Assembly: GCF_000003815.2 (NCBI RefSeq)
Contig: NC_049984.1
Coordinates: forward strand, 19,121,309 to 19,185,308
Origin: Branchiostoma floridae
Lineage: Eukaryota; Chordata; Leptocardii; Amphioxiformes; Branchiostomatidae
Length of the DNA: 64,000 nt
Direction: 5' to 3'
The position numbers and the translations under genes were made by a program. The notes under the pieces were generated by a model. That model saw only the letters and a list, made by a program, of their open reading frames with translations. It ran no database searches and was not told the origin of the DNA. Within the stretch, counting starts at the first letter, position 1. Every line of letters starts with the position of its first letter. Below are positions 22,801 to 32,584 of this stretch, piece by piece.

Positions 22801-25800
22801 ACATTGTGTCCTGCAAGCCGATCCTGGCAGCCTGTCACCGGCACAAACTCTACATCATCTACCAGCCTAACTCACACCAGGCCATCCTGCGGGCCTACCA
22901 CACTGAGAAAGACATGTGGTACAAGAGGAAGTTGGAGCTGCCCTTCGAGCCAAGCATTTTTGTTTCAAATGAAGGCAAACTGTTCATTGTGAACATGAAC
23001 ATGAAGAAGAATTTCCCGGCGAGGGCCAAAGTCTTCCAAGTTTGTTTTGACGGTAAAATCAGGGATGGTCCTACCACCATACACTTGTCGCAGTACATCG
23101 AACCGATCTACCGCCGTCTCCCAAACCCGCAGGAATCTCCCCACATCATCTACCTCCTGGCAAATGAATATGTGAAGCCAATGATGGTAGACCTACACAT
23201 GGAAGAGAACCTGACAGCAGAGCCTATCCCGGACACATACCGTGTCATCAAGTATGACCTTGGTAGCCGAACGATACGCGACCTTGACAAGATCAGGGTG
23301 GAGAATGTTCACGGCTGCCTAACGAGAGAGAAAAGTCACGTAGGCTGGTATGCGAGGGACCTGACACCCTGCGATAACTTCAGGATGAGGACGTGGAAGA
23401 CACTAGAAGATGACACCTGGGAAGTGGTGGTTAAGAAGGTAAGGAAGGCGGAGTTAGAAGAATCGGACAGTGATGATGCTGATGAGGCCAACCAACAGAC
23501 AGAGGAAAGCCAGGAACAAAAGATAGAAGAAGAACAGGCTGAAGCAACACAGGAAGAGCAAGAAGGTCTTCCATCCCAGCAAGAGGAGGGTCAAGATGTA
23601 ACTGGTGAACAGGCTCACCCTCAAACACCTGAAGCTTTGGAACAAGAAGATCAGCTAGGTTCAGGACTGGAACCTGGTCCAGAGCTGATAGATGTTGAAG
23701 CACAAGTCATACAGGAAGATGAACGAGCTCCTGAACAAAGTTACCTTCAGGAAGCACAACAGCCAGAGGATCATGAGTTAGACACTGAACAAGGTCAACC
23801 AGAAGAAGGGTATGATGATGTTTTGGAAGAACAACAGCAACATGTTCAAACAGAGGATGGTGGTCATGATCTAGAGCCAGGGCACGAGCAAGAACATCCT
23901 ACCTCAGATGAGGAGCAAGATCTAGAGACTGAGGACGACCAAGACAGAACTACATCAGAAGACGATTTGGAGTCTGAAGAGGAGTCGTCTGAAGAGGAGT
24001 CGTCTGAAGAGGAGCAAAGTGATGATGAATCAGACAGTGATGAAGAGGAAGAGTCTGAGGAAGACACTGAAGAGTCAGGATCAGAAGAGGATGAAGAGTC
24101 TGAAGAGGAACAAAGTGATGTTGGATCAGAAGAAGATGGAGATGATGAGTCTGACACTGAGACTGATGATGCTGGAACAGAGGATACACAAAACCTTAAA
24201 GAGGAAGAAGAGGAGGAAGAGAATGCTGATTCAGAGGACCTTGAATCTAAGGAACCAAATGATAATGTTGGATCAGAAGGTGAACCTGATCAAGTTAAAG
24301 AGCTGGACCACAGGGGACAAGAACAGGACAATGATTCAAAACCCGAAGAGGAAGGAGGCCATCTTGAAACTGAAAAGAAATACACCACTGACACTGAGAG
24401 TGAGATAGAGGAAGAACAAAATCCTTACAGTAAATCAATGGAGAATGCTCAGGAACCAGAGAAGAACCAGTATACAGATGGGGAAGGTGGTGTTGAGAAA
24501 CAGAAAGACAGCACTCAAGGAAATGCTCCTGACAGGTTGACTCATCAAAGGATACCAGGACAGATACTTGTCTATGGTAGTGATGACTCAGAAGTAGAAG
24601 ACCTTTTCCCAAAAGGCCAGCAAGATCCACAATACAGACGAGACTCCACCAAGTACTAGTATGAAGAGCATAGGAAAACAAGACAACTATACTAGACAAC
24701 ACCCAGTTGAACAACCAACTCGAGAACAAGAGACAAAAGAGTCAAGGCTTGAAAATCTCAAAGAACTATTGAGGCAAGCAGAAGAAGAAAAATCAAACAA
24801 GGACATTCCAAGTGAAGCACAGGGCCAAGAGCAAGGCTCAGAAGTAAGGAATCAAACCCAAGAGTCAGACACACATCGTCAAGACAGGCTGAATCAGGAA
24901 GAAGATGATGACTCTGATGAGATTGAGGCTATGTAAACAGAATACAGGGTAAACAACAATGGAGTGATACATGTATATGCAGTATTGGACTTGATAGAAA
25001 CTACATTGTATATGATAAAAATCTGATATCAGCATATTAGGCAGGTGTCAGAGTCTAACAGAGAGAAGAGCCTTAATATAAACAATATGATAAAAATCTG
25101 ATAATAGCATACTGGGGGTAGAGTCCATTCCAAGACACCATGAGGGTTTTTAGACGATATTTATAATTAGTCTGAATTATTTTGAATAAAAGAATATCTG
25201 AGCCACAATAATTAAATTATTTTTAAAAAATTGACTGAGAAAGTACTCATATATTTTAATTCCTTTGAATATTTTAGAAACATTTTGAAAGTAACTGTAC
25301 AAAAATATCTTTATTTAGAATAATTGTGAAACCTCTGTGTGATTATTTCACATTTACAAAAAATGGTAAACCTCGCCAAATGGTTAAATTAGTTTATTGC
25401 CCCCATAAAAGTAAGCCCTATTGTTGTATCTGTATATTTTTAGATTTCACTGGTGGATCCTTTGTGGTGGGCCATTGTTTCATGGCACCCAACCATACTT
25501 TGCAAGGATGTGTGTATTGCTATCTTCCCAGCCCACTGAACCATTTACAAAAAATGGTAGATAATGGTAGAATGCTGTTATCATTATTTAGAAACCATTA
25601 GAAGTATCCAATTCCACACGATGAATATTTCCAACGTTTTACAGGACCAGGGAAATATTTATAAAGTTGAAACAGTGTTACAAATATTTCTGAAGTATCA
25701 AATGTCCTAGACATATAATTACAAAACTTTAAAATCAATTCTAAACAATGTCCACNNNNNNNNNNNNNNNNNNNNNNNNNNNNNNNNNNNNNNNNNNNNN

Positions 25801-28800
25801 NNNNNNNNNNNNNNNNNNNNNNNNNNNNNNNNNNNNNNNNNNNNNNNNNNNNNNNNNNNNNNNNNNNNNNNNNNNNNNNNNNNNNNNNNNNNNNNNNNNN
25901 NNNNNNNNNNNNNNNNNNNNNNNNNNNNNNNNNNNNNNNNNNNNNNNNNNNNNNNNNNNNNNNNNNNNNNNNNNNNNNNNNNNNNNNNNNNNNNNNNNNN
26001 NNNNNNNNNNNNNNNNNNNNNNNNNNNNNNNNNNNNNNNNNNNNNNNNNNNNNNNNNNNNNNNNNNNNNNNNNNNNNNNNNNNNNNNNNNNNNNNNNNNN
26101 NNNNNNNNNNNNNNNNNNNNNNNNNNNNNNNNNNNNNNNNNNNNNNNNNNNNNNNNNNNNNNNNNNNNNNNNNNNNNNNNNNNNNNNNNNNNNNNNNNNN
26201 NNNNNNNNNNNNNNNNNNNNNNNNNNNNNNNNNNNNNNNNNNNNNNNNNNNNNNNNNNNNNNNNNNNNNNNNNNNNNNNNNNNNNNNNNNNNNNNNNNNN
26301 NNNNNNNNNNNNNNNNNNNNNNNNNNNNNNNNNNNNNNNNNNNNNNNNNNNNNNNNNNNNNNNNNNNNNNNNNNNNNNNNNNNNNNNNNNNNNNNNNNNN
26401 NNNNNNNNNNNNNNNNNNNNNNNNNNNNNNNNNNNNNNNNNNNNNNNNNNNNNNNNNNNNNNNNNNNNNNNNNNNNNNNNNNNNNNNNNNNNNNNNNNNN
26501 NNNNNNNNNNNNNNNNNNNNNNNNNNNNNNNNNNNNNNNNNNNNNNNNNNNNNNNNNNNNNNNNNNNNNNNNNNNNNNNNNNNNNNNNNNNNNNNNNNNN
26601 NNNNNNNNNNNNNNNNNNNNNNNNNNNNNNNNNNNNNNNNNNNNNNNNNNNNNNNNNNNNNNNNNNNNNNNNNNNNNNNNNNNNNNNNNNNNNNNNNNNN
26701 NNNNNNNNNNNNNNNNNNNNNNNNNNNNNNNNNNNNNNCTAGTGGTATCTCTGATCAATCAGAATTTCATGCTCGTCAGAGGATCTACTCCCCAGTGTAA
26801 GGGCCTCTAGTGCGTCCAATTTCTCCAGATGACACCATGACGCATGTCTGGCCAAAAACCTGCCCTGAACAAGACAGTGTACCTTAGCAAGAGCTTGCAG
26901 AACTCCAGTGCTGTCCTGTAACAGCCACGCTGACCAATGAATGTCAGATGTTTGAACAAGGCCAGGTAGAATGCCCTGAAACATAAAATCATGACACATA
27001 CAGTTAGCAGTTAGTGTAAATTTCTAAAGTGTTCCAATAAGCAGAGGTTACATAAGGTAATTACTTATAGCGCCACCTAGCGACCCAAGGTAATATGACA
27101 TTATATCACAACACATACATAGACATAGCGGAAAGAGTTCTGACCTGTTCTCTGCTTTTCTGTAGTCCAGTCTACAAGTCCCCAGGGTCATATTGAAGAG
27201 AGTGTGGAAGCTACACTCAAAACTGTACAGAGCCCTTTCTGTATATGATACATACAAACAAGTCAGGAACAGCAATATTCCATGTGATGGGTGCAAAATA
27301 CTCAGATGATGATATCATAAAACATGCAAACACTGAATAAAAAATCAAGGTGGAGCCATTAAAAATTGTCTTTTACATGGCAACTGTTGCTAGGCAACTT
27401 GTTTTCCCTAGCAACTAGATGCTACTGGCTGCTGCTTGTACCACAAAACATATTATAAATACACAAAACATACATTAGATTTTTTTTTACTATGTAAGAA
27501 AGGAGTAGGAACAGAAAGAAACAACACGCTGACTCCCGGGAATCAAATCAGGTCCGTCAGATCACAACCCTAGAAGGGGTAGGGCCGTGCGCTACNNNNN
27601 NNNNNNNNNNNNNNNNNNNNNNNNNNNNNNNNNNNNNNNNNNNNNNNNNNNNNNNNNNNNNNNNNNNNNNNNNNNNNNNNNNNNNNNNNNNNNNNNNNNN
27701 NNNNNNNNNNNNNNNNNNNNNNNNNNNNNNNNNNNNNNNNNNNNNNNNNNNNNNNNNNNNNNTTTAAAATTTTCAGAACTACTCACCTGATCAATTCTGA
27801 AGCCATCTGTAAATCTTCACTCATTTTACACACATCACTCAGCTGAGTCAACGAGTCAACGTGGTAGGGATGGAGCTGTAGCACCGCCTAGTGAGAGAAC
27901 AAAAAACTGCAGGTTTAAGAAATGCACCTCAAGTAATATGATAAGGTCTTTACTATCAAAATCTTGTATAGGTTCAAATACATGCAATGATGAGAGGAAA
28001 GTTTAATATAAAACTAATCATAACGCATGGATGTAAAAAAATAGCATGTGGCACAAGGTGGTAATATACTCACAAATGTATAAAATGCATAAAAAGTTTT
28101 AACATGTTGTAAGGTACAAAATTGACCCAATAGAAACATGTATTCAGCTACATAATTATCTCACCGTAATGTTGTTTGGGTTGAGAGACTCAACTGCATC
28201 TAAGAAGTCAAACTGGACCTTCTGATAGTCACGGTTGTGTTCAAAGGTAAAATGTTGGCATCTGGAAAGATATACATGTAACAGTAAAACATCAATAGGA
28301 GAGTAGCACCACAGCTAATCTTGCTATTTTTCAATATTGCAACGTATCAGGCTTTTAGCTAGGATTTTACAATAGGGAGTCCAAATTTATTGGTGAGTCG
28401 CGGTAAGTGACTGTTGTAGGGAGGTCCGGGGGCATCTACCTTCCATGGTGCAGAGTTTTTGATGATTTTAAGTTTAAAAAGTGCATTCTAAGGTATCCTA
28501 AGAGGTAAAAATACTGCTACAGAGGTCACAGAAGAAGACTGTGACCACAGATGACCTGGTAGCATCCCTGGTCAATCAGAATTTCATGCCTGTCAGAGGA
28601 TTTTTCCCCCAGTGTAAGGGCGTCCAGAGTGTCAAATTTCTTGTTATTCTAAGAAAAGTGCGTCCAGATGACGCGTTGACGCATGCCTGACTAAAAGCCT
28701 GCAACATATAAAAGGCAATGCAGCAAAATTTTGTTTTGTGATGAATTGGTAACAATTACCGATCAGTTATTTTTGTACATTGTGAGATACAGGTTTGTCT

Positions 28801-31800
28801 GTTTATTAGATGTACGTTGGCAATGAGAAAATGAAAATTATCATATGACTTACCCCCTCTTTGTCTCTATCAACTTCATAGATATCCCTGTAAGAAAAAT
28901 GATTTAAAAACAATTAGTTTCTAAACACACTAATAGAATAGATGCATGAAACTCTCTCCAAACAAATACATGTACATTATGCACAGCTTACACGAGTGAT
29001 TTAATACATACTGTGAAAATACATGTATAATCAACAACTTCCTCTCTTTCATATGAAATGAAGGTTTCACTCACCTGATTTAGACAGAGGAGGCCAATTG
29101 GCTTTGGGCTGTGACAACCAACTCCTTTTGTGCTGTTTGTTTCTGGTTCTAGATCTGGAACAATTTACAAAAAATGTTTAAAATCTTCAACAAAACATTT
29201 TATTGAATATGTACATGTTACTAATTTCTTGTAGAGTCATATATTAGCTTAATCATTTAAATTAAGGATTGATTGTTAATGTTTTCCAATCATTACTATT
29301 CTTTTATTTATCTTACATTTTCTACATTTGTATATAGCTTAGTTAATGTTTAGTTAAGTGGAGGAGGGCACTGTACAAGTGAAGCCGGCTCCTCCCCTCC
29401 TCCAGCACTTTTATTTACTTTTCTATACTTTATTGTTATTGTTTTTTATATGTGCAAAATAAACAAATAAAAATAGACATTATGAATTACAGTAACAATT
29501 TTAGATTATGGATTATATTATCTAAAATTATCAAACTATATTGTAATATTGCCTTTCACAGTATCCAACAAACCTCTGTTCTCCTCTAACTGTTGAAGCA
29601 CCAAATATTCTCTTCATTTCATTTTCTGGACTCAGGTGTCTGTAAGAACAGATATGTCATGTAACTCATGATCATTTTATGCAGCCACTCTAACCATGTG
29701 TAAGAAGACAATTGAATGTTACAGTAACAAGACAATTGCATGTTAAGCAGGAAGATGTGTATTTATCATTCATCCATATTCAAAGTATGTACCTTTGCAC
29801 TAAAATAACTTATTAACATTCATCAAGCTCTTTGGTCAAGATAAAATAAACATGAACATTATTTGTAGTCTATGTAACAAGAAGAAGTGGAGAGAGTTCA
29901 AGATTGCAGAACACTGCAGCAGCAGAACACAGTGGACTACTACAAAAAGTACAACGTAACAATGTCTACAAAAAATCAGATTTCCAATTCTGTCAAATCT
30001 TAACAAATAATGTTCATAGAATAATCGATAGGGACTAATAAGAGTAATGCTCAGTCGTCCGAGATGAGATTCTACATTTCTATCCATACAAACATATGTT
30101 TCCCATACCTGTGTTCTACAGATAGAAGTGATTTAGATCCGATAGGGAGTGTGGAGTGTTCACTACTGGCTGCAGGCTGTAGGGGCAGCTCTCCCAACAT
30201 CTCATTCACTGCCCTGATACTGGCATCAATGTCATCCTCTGGAGCCTTTCAACACAGAATAGGGGCACAGTTTTCAATAGTATGACTCGTGATAGTGTTA
30301 ATAAAGTGTCTTATATCTTTGCTTCAAGAATGATACAATTACAGATCTTAATTTCAAAGTACACATTACAGTGTTATAGGCAACATCTATCCACATATAA
30401 ACCTAATATTAGGATGTATATAATTTATAACCAAATCTAGATTACGGCTGTAATGTTACAGTTATATTTTGAGAAGACATTTTGCTTGGATTCAAGATGC
30501 TTATCATAGAAGCTCATCTATGTTCAACTTGGTAGTAATCATAGTACAATGCTAAACTTTATTCTAACACAAAAAGTACATGCGGATCAAACTTTTAACC
30601 AAGGAGGTTAAACTTTAAAGAAAGAGCCTCGTTTTAACGAACACTGTCCACTTCTTCAGGATCAATGATGACCATATACTTCAGAACGCAAACTCACGAG
30701 AGTTACAGACACATGATTTTATGAACACATGATCTTGCGGATACGTGTCGTCAGCTATTGGTCAAATGTGCCAGGAAGTTTATAACGCCCACCGTCTCTG
30801 TTCAGTGATGGCTGGAGGGCCCTAATGTACACACGCCTCCTTTATGCTTCTTACTAAAAAGTTTGGAGGCTTCTTATCATTTGACATGAATTAATTTTGT
30901 ATCATGATTAAGAAAGTAGTGATAGTTTTAATACTTCCAAAGGTTTTACCTCTTGTGACCCCTTGTCTTCCTTATCTCCTCCCTTCTTCTTTTTCTTCTT
31001 CTTCCTCCTCTTCCCTGCAGTCTTACCCCCTGGCTGAGGCTGTGCCTCTGTGACGACACGGTCCTGGTGTTCATCTGGCTCCACATTCTCCTGGTCCTCC
31101 TCAGCATCCTCCTCTACACTGTCATGGTCAACAAGCTGGGAACAGCAACATACTTAGGGGTCATTCACAGTGTTGTATGTATGACAGTTATGAATGAGTC
31201 AATACAAGCAGGCCAAGATGTTATATGACATGTCTCCGTGGCTCACTGGTTTAAGCAACCCCGCTGCTTGGCCATCTGGATCCAATTCCATGGGCCTGAG
31301 TTCAATCACAGGGTCGGCTTGGCTCTAACATGTTGTAAGGGGTTGCTATGGTCTTTCGGAAGGGACATAAAATGGGGGTCCCAGCCTAAAATGGAACTAC
31401 TTTGCCTTGTTCCTACCTGGCCTGATGAACGAACTCTATAAGTTAACTGATGTAATGCTAGGCAGTATTCTTCACAATGTGATATCCAACCTTTGCTGCA
31501 ATTCTGGATATATAACCACGAAGAGCTGATCAAAAATGATATGTAAATCATCTATTGACGTGTTTTATGCAAATTAAGACCTTATTTGCCAATCAATGTG
31601 TAAGTTGTTAATTAAGTTTTTAAAACATCATTGTAACATCAAAATAGAGATGCGGTTGAAAAAGTTTTTTAAGCATTTGGCCAACCAAGGAGCTTATAAA
31701 AGCTCCTTGGGCCAACCAACTTATGTCTGAAGCAACCACTAATTCTCAGCAACCAGTTAATCAATATCTATATAGTATAAATGTCCCATGAGTTATCTAA

Positions 31801-32123
31801 TGTCCCATGTGTGGTTACGTATGCCAGGTTTGACTGTGAGTCCTATTCTCCAAACAGAGGTTGATGGGGAAAATCTTCCACCAACCTCTGCTTGGAGAGT
31901 ATGTGACTCTCTAGCCCCCAACCCTGACATGACATATGCTATTATCTCTATAAAAGCTCACCAGATCGAAGGGGTTTTGCACAGGTTTCTTCTTCTTCTT
32001 CCTGCCAGAAGGAACAGGCTGAGGAACGTCTTCCTCTTCACTACTTATATCGACTCCAAGGTCGGCTACAATGTCCGGAAGACCCTGTTCTCCTCGAAGT
32101 TTCCTCAGCGCACGGGAAGACAT
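10897..32123 (-). CDS. TCF25: TCF25 (NULP1) homologue, one exon missing in assembly gap
   Basis: TCF25 is a component of the ribosome quality control complex, earlier described as a nuclear bHLH-like protein. Exons in transcript order: 31962-32123 ([17 protein letters not shown]), 30950-31135, 30109-30245, 29574-29639, 29075-29154, 28854-28887, 28165-28261, 27787-27887, 27145-27234, 26883-26975, [missing], 16516-16623, 16021-16050, 15641-15729, 15120-15278, 13781-13871, 13322-13401, 12701-12788 and 10897-11100 (stop). Phases agree throughout. Signatures are a lysine-rich acidic N-terminus, [58 protein letters not shown] and [10 protein letters not shown], all collinear with vertebrate TCF25, ending in an acidic tail. 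The missing exon (about 100 nt, length 3n+1) should carry the segment before [11 protein letters not shown]. The 27145-27234 exon fits phase only with an AAAG acceptor, making it one residue shorter than human. A large intron hosts an opposite-strand gene. Confidence 0.93.
11151..11503 (-). repeat. tRNA-derived SINE, family A, 5'-truncated
   Basis: This is the reverse orientation of the 6924 element. The distal module and GGAGGTCCCGTG block are present, but the tRNA head is absent. (CATT)n abuts it at 11132-11150. Confidence 0.75.
11543..11930. mobile_element. TIR element, GGCCACACCAATTTTATTTG family
   Basis: AAGGCCACACCAATTTTATT with TTGTTGCTTCTCG at the left; AAAAAATCCGAGAACCAACC with ATGTGGCCTTAT at the right. 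Confidence 0.65.
12232..12586 (+). repeat. tRNA-derived SINE, family A
   Basis: Head GGGACCGCGTAGCGCAGCGG and GGTTTGAATCC, then the shared core. It ends directly in a pentanucleotide array. Confidence 0.8.
12587..12667 (+). repeat. (AAACC)n microsatellite, SINE tail
   Basis: About 16 nearly perfect AAACC/ACCAA units follow the SINE, 34 bp from the TCF25 exon at 12701. Confidence 0.9.
12836..13190 (+). repeat. tRNA-derived SINE, family A, internally deleted
   Basis: Head GGGACCGCGTAGCGCGGTGG with GGTTCGAATCC, and the core, then a jump from CTTCGGCTC directly to the distal CACGGTGATTTACATC module. A (TAAA)n tail follows at 13201-13230. Confidence 0.8.
13201..13231 (+). repeat. (AATA)n microsatellite
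   Basis: About seven AAATA/AAAT units follow the SINE at 12836-13190. Confidence 0.85.
14664..15109. mobile_element. TA-flanked MITE, CAGTCAAACCTGCCCAAG family
   Basis: Same ends and body as 8324-8760. It ends 11 bp from the TCF25 exon 15120-15278, so it supplies sequence just inside the intron. Confidence 0.8.
16624..19080. other. TCF25 intron, mostly unassigned
   Basis: Apart from the short MITE at 18719-18896 I see no exon, RNA gene or clear repeat. The text is AT-rich with scattered ACATGTA words. Confidence 0.5.
18719..18896. mobile_element. Short TA-flanked MITE, CAGTCAAACCTG ends, GGCCACCT words
   Basis: Ends CAGTCAAACCTGTATTAGG and CTATAGACAGGTTTGACTG, TA flanks, with four GGCCAC-containing words inside. 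Same ends as the longer family but a different body. Confidence 0.8.
19081..19422. mobile_element. Modular hairpin element C (GCAACCTG words)
   Basis: CAGGGCCCGAAATACTTTTT at the left, GTATTTCGAGCCCTG at the right; interior words CAGGTTG / GCAACCTG; flanks CATACA on both sides. Confidence 0.8.
19558..24659 (+). CDS. BACK-Kelch protein without BTB domain, long acidic tracts; nested in TCF25 intron
   Basis: Three in-phase exons (19558-19728, 20056-20367, 20961-24659) predict about 1392 residues. The start ATG has an in-frame TGA a few codons upstream, so a BTB exon further 5' in this frame is unlikely. Residues about 40-150 look like a BACK domain: [46 protein letters not shown]. The 3.7-kb last exon starts with an acidic Ser/Glu stretch (about 162-260) and continues with a basic/mixed region. 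It then has a Kelch-like beta-propeller region (about 640-990; [20 protein letters not shown] is the clearest blade) and a Glu/Asp/Ser/Gln-rich tail of about 400 residues with EESSEEE-type repeats. BTB-BACK-Kelch proteins are usually CUL3 substrate adaptors. Without the CUL3-binding BTB this one probably is not a classical adaptor (inference). I recognise no orthologue. The domain calls rest on motif reading only. Confidence 0.75.
24661..24936 (+). other. In-frame-shifted acidic extension after the BACK-Kelch stop
   Basis: The BACK-Kelch stop (TAG 24657-24659) is followed after one base by an ATG in the next frame. That frame is open from about 24409 to a TAA at 24934-24936. Its product (91 residues from the [17 protein letters not shown], ending [12 protein letters not shown]) has the same Glu/Gln/Asp-rich, coiled-coil-like character as the tail it follows. 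It is more likely the true C-terminus split by a one-base indel (assembly or allele) than a separate gene. Re-initiation or +1 frameshifting is possible but not shown. Confidence 0.4.
25121..25755 (-). mobile_element. About 0.7-kb TIR element running into the gap
   Basis: GAGTCCATTCCAAGACACCA at the left preceded by TA. The body is an inverted copy of 52248-52943, and its right end (about 45 bp) should lie in the N run. It contains AATAAA at 25185-25190. Confidence 0.8.
25756..26738. other. Assembly gap (983 N)
   Basis: This is an N run. It is expected to contain the missing TCF25 exon, the right end of the 25121 TIR element and the left part of the MITE at 26739. Confidence 0.95.
26739..26867 (-). 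mobile_element. MITE, GGCTTTTAGC family, fragment at gap edge
   Basis: It contains GATCAATCAGAATTTCATGC and GAGGATCTACTCCCCAGTG in reverse orientation. The remainder is lost in the N run. Confidence 0.65.
27596..27762. other. Assembly gap (167 N)
   Basis: An N run inside a TCF25 intron. The text before it (GGGAATCAAATCAGG and GGGCCGTGCGCTAC) resembles a reverse tRNA-derived SINE head, so the gap probably covers a repeat. Confidence 0.9.
28349..28702 (-). mobile_element. MITE, GGCTTTTAGC family, copy 2 (TCF25 intron)
   Basis: This is a reverse-orientation copy of the element at 463-811 with both ends present. Confidence 0.7.
31224..31470 (+). repeat. tRNA-derived SINE, family B
   Basis: TCCGTGGCTCACTGGTTTAAG and GAGTTCAATCACAGGG resemble pol III A and B boxes, followed by CTTTCGGAAGGGACATAAAA. 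It differs from family A in the core. Confidence 0.55.
31685..31710. repeat. Perfect short hairpin CCAAGGAGCTT
   Basis: CCAAGGAGCTT, ATAA, AAGCTCCTTGG. An AACCAAGGAGCTTTTAT fragment recurs at 49860-49876. Confidence 0.8.
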
Positions 32124-32584
32124 GGTGCAACCGGACCTGAAACTCTATTTATTCCACGTACGTAAACATAGCACGAGATTTCAGCAACATCCATTCTGTT
32201 TATGTAGAGTTCATAATCTTCAGTAAAGACTCAGAATATGTTATAATTCATCAATATTTCGATAAATAAAACTCGTTTAAAAATTTTTAAACGTTGATAT
32301 ATCTAATTATTCAGAGGAACAAAAGCTTTTTAAGTGTACTTTAATGCTAACTTCGATTCTAACAAATGTCATGCTATGTTTTCCTATTAGGAGTTGTTAG
32401 ACTCGTACACTTCTGTTCATAGGGTGTTTGCTTTGACATATGATTCTAAGTCCTACATCTACTACAAAGTATAATCACAAAAATTATTTTTTTATCTACA
32501 CACATATCAATGATGTCGTATATAATACAAAACACTTTCTTTTCTGTAACATTTGGTCTTTAAAATTCAAACTCACCCCCGGAT
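32124..32584. promoter_or_regulatory. Divergent promoter region TCF25 / RBFA
   Basis: The 461 bp separate the two start codons and contain no clear repeat. A YY1-like AAGATGGCTGCC lies just inside RBFA (32609-32620). I saw no convincing TATA box placed for either gene. The dual promoter role is inferred from geometry. Confidence 0.6.

Noticed and set aside
23864-24189. Serine-rich antisense ORFs
   Set aside because: Reverse complement of the acidic Glu/Asp/Ser tail of the BACK-Kelch gene.
25598-26800. Long ORFs of 350-386 codons
   Set aside because: They consist almost entirely of N.
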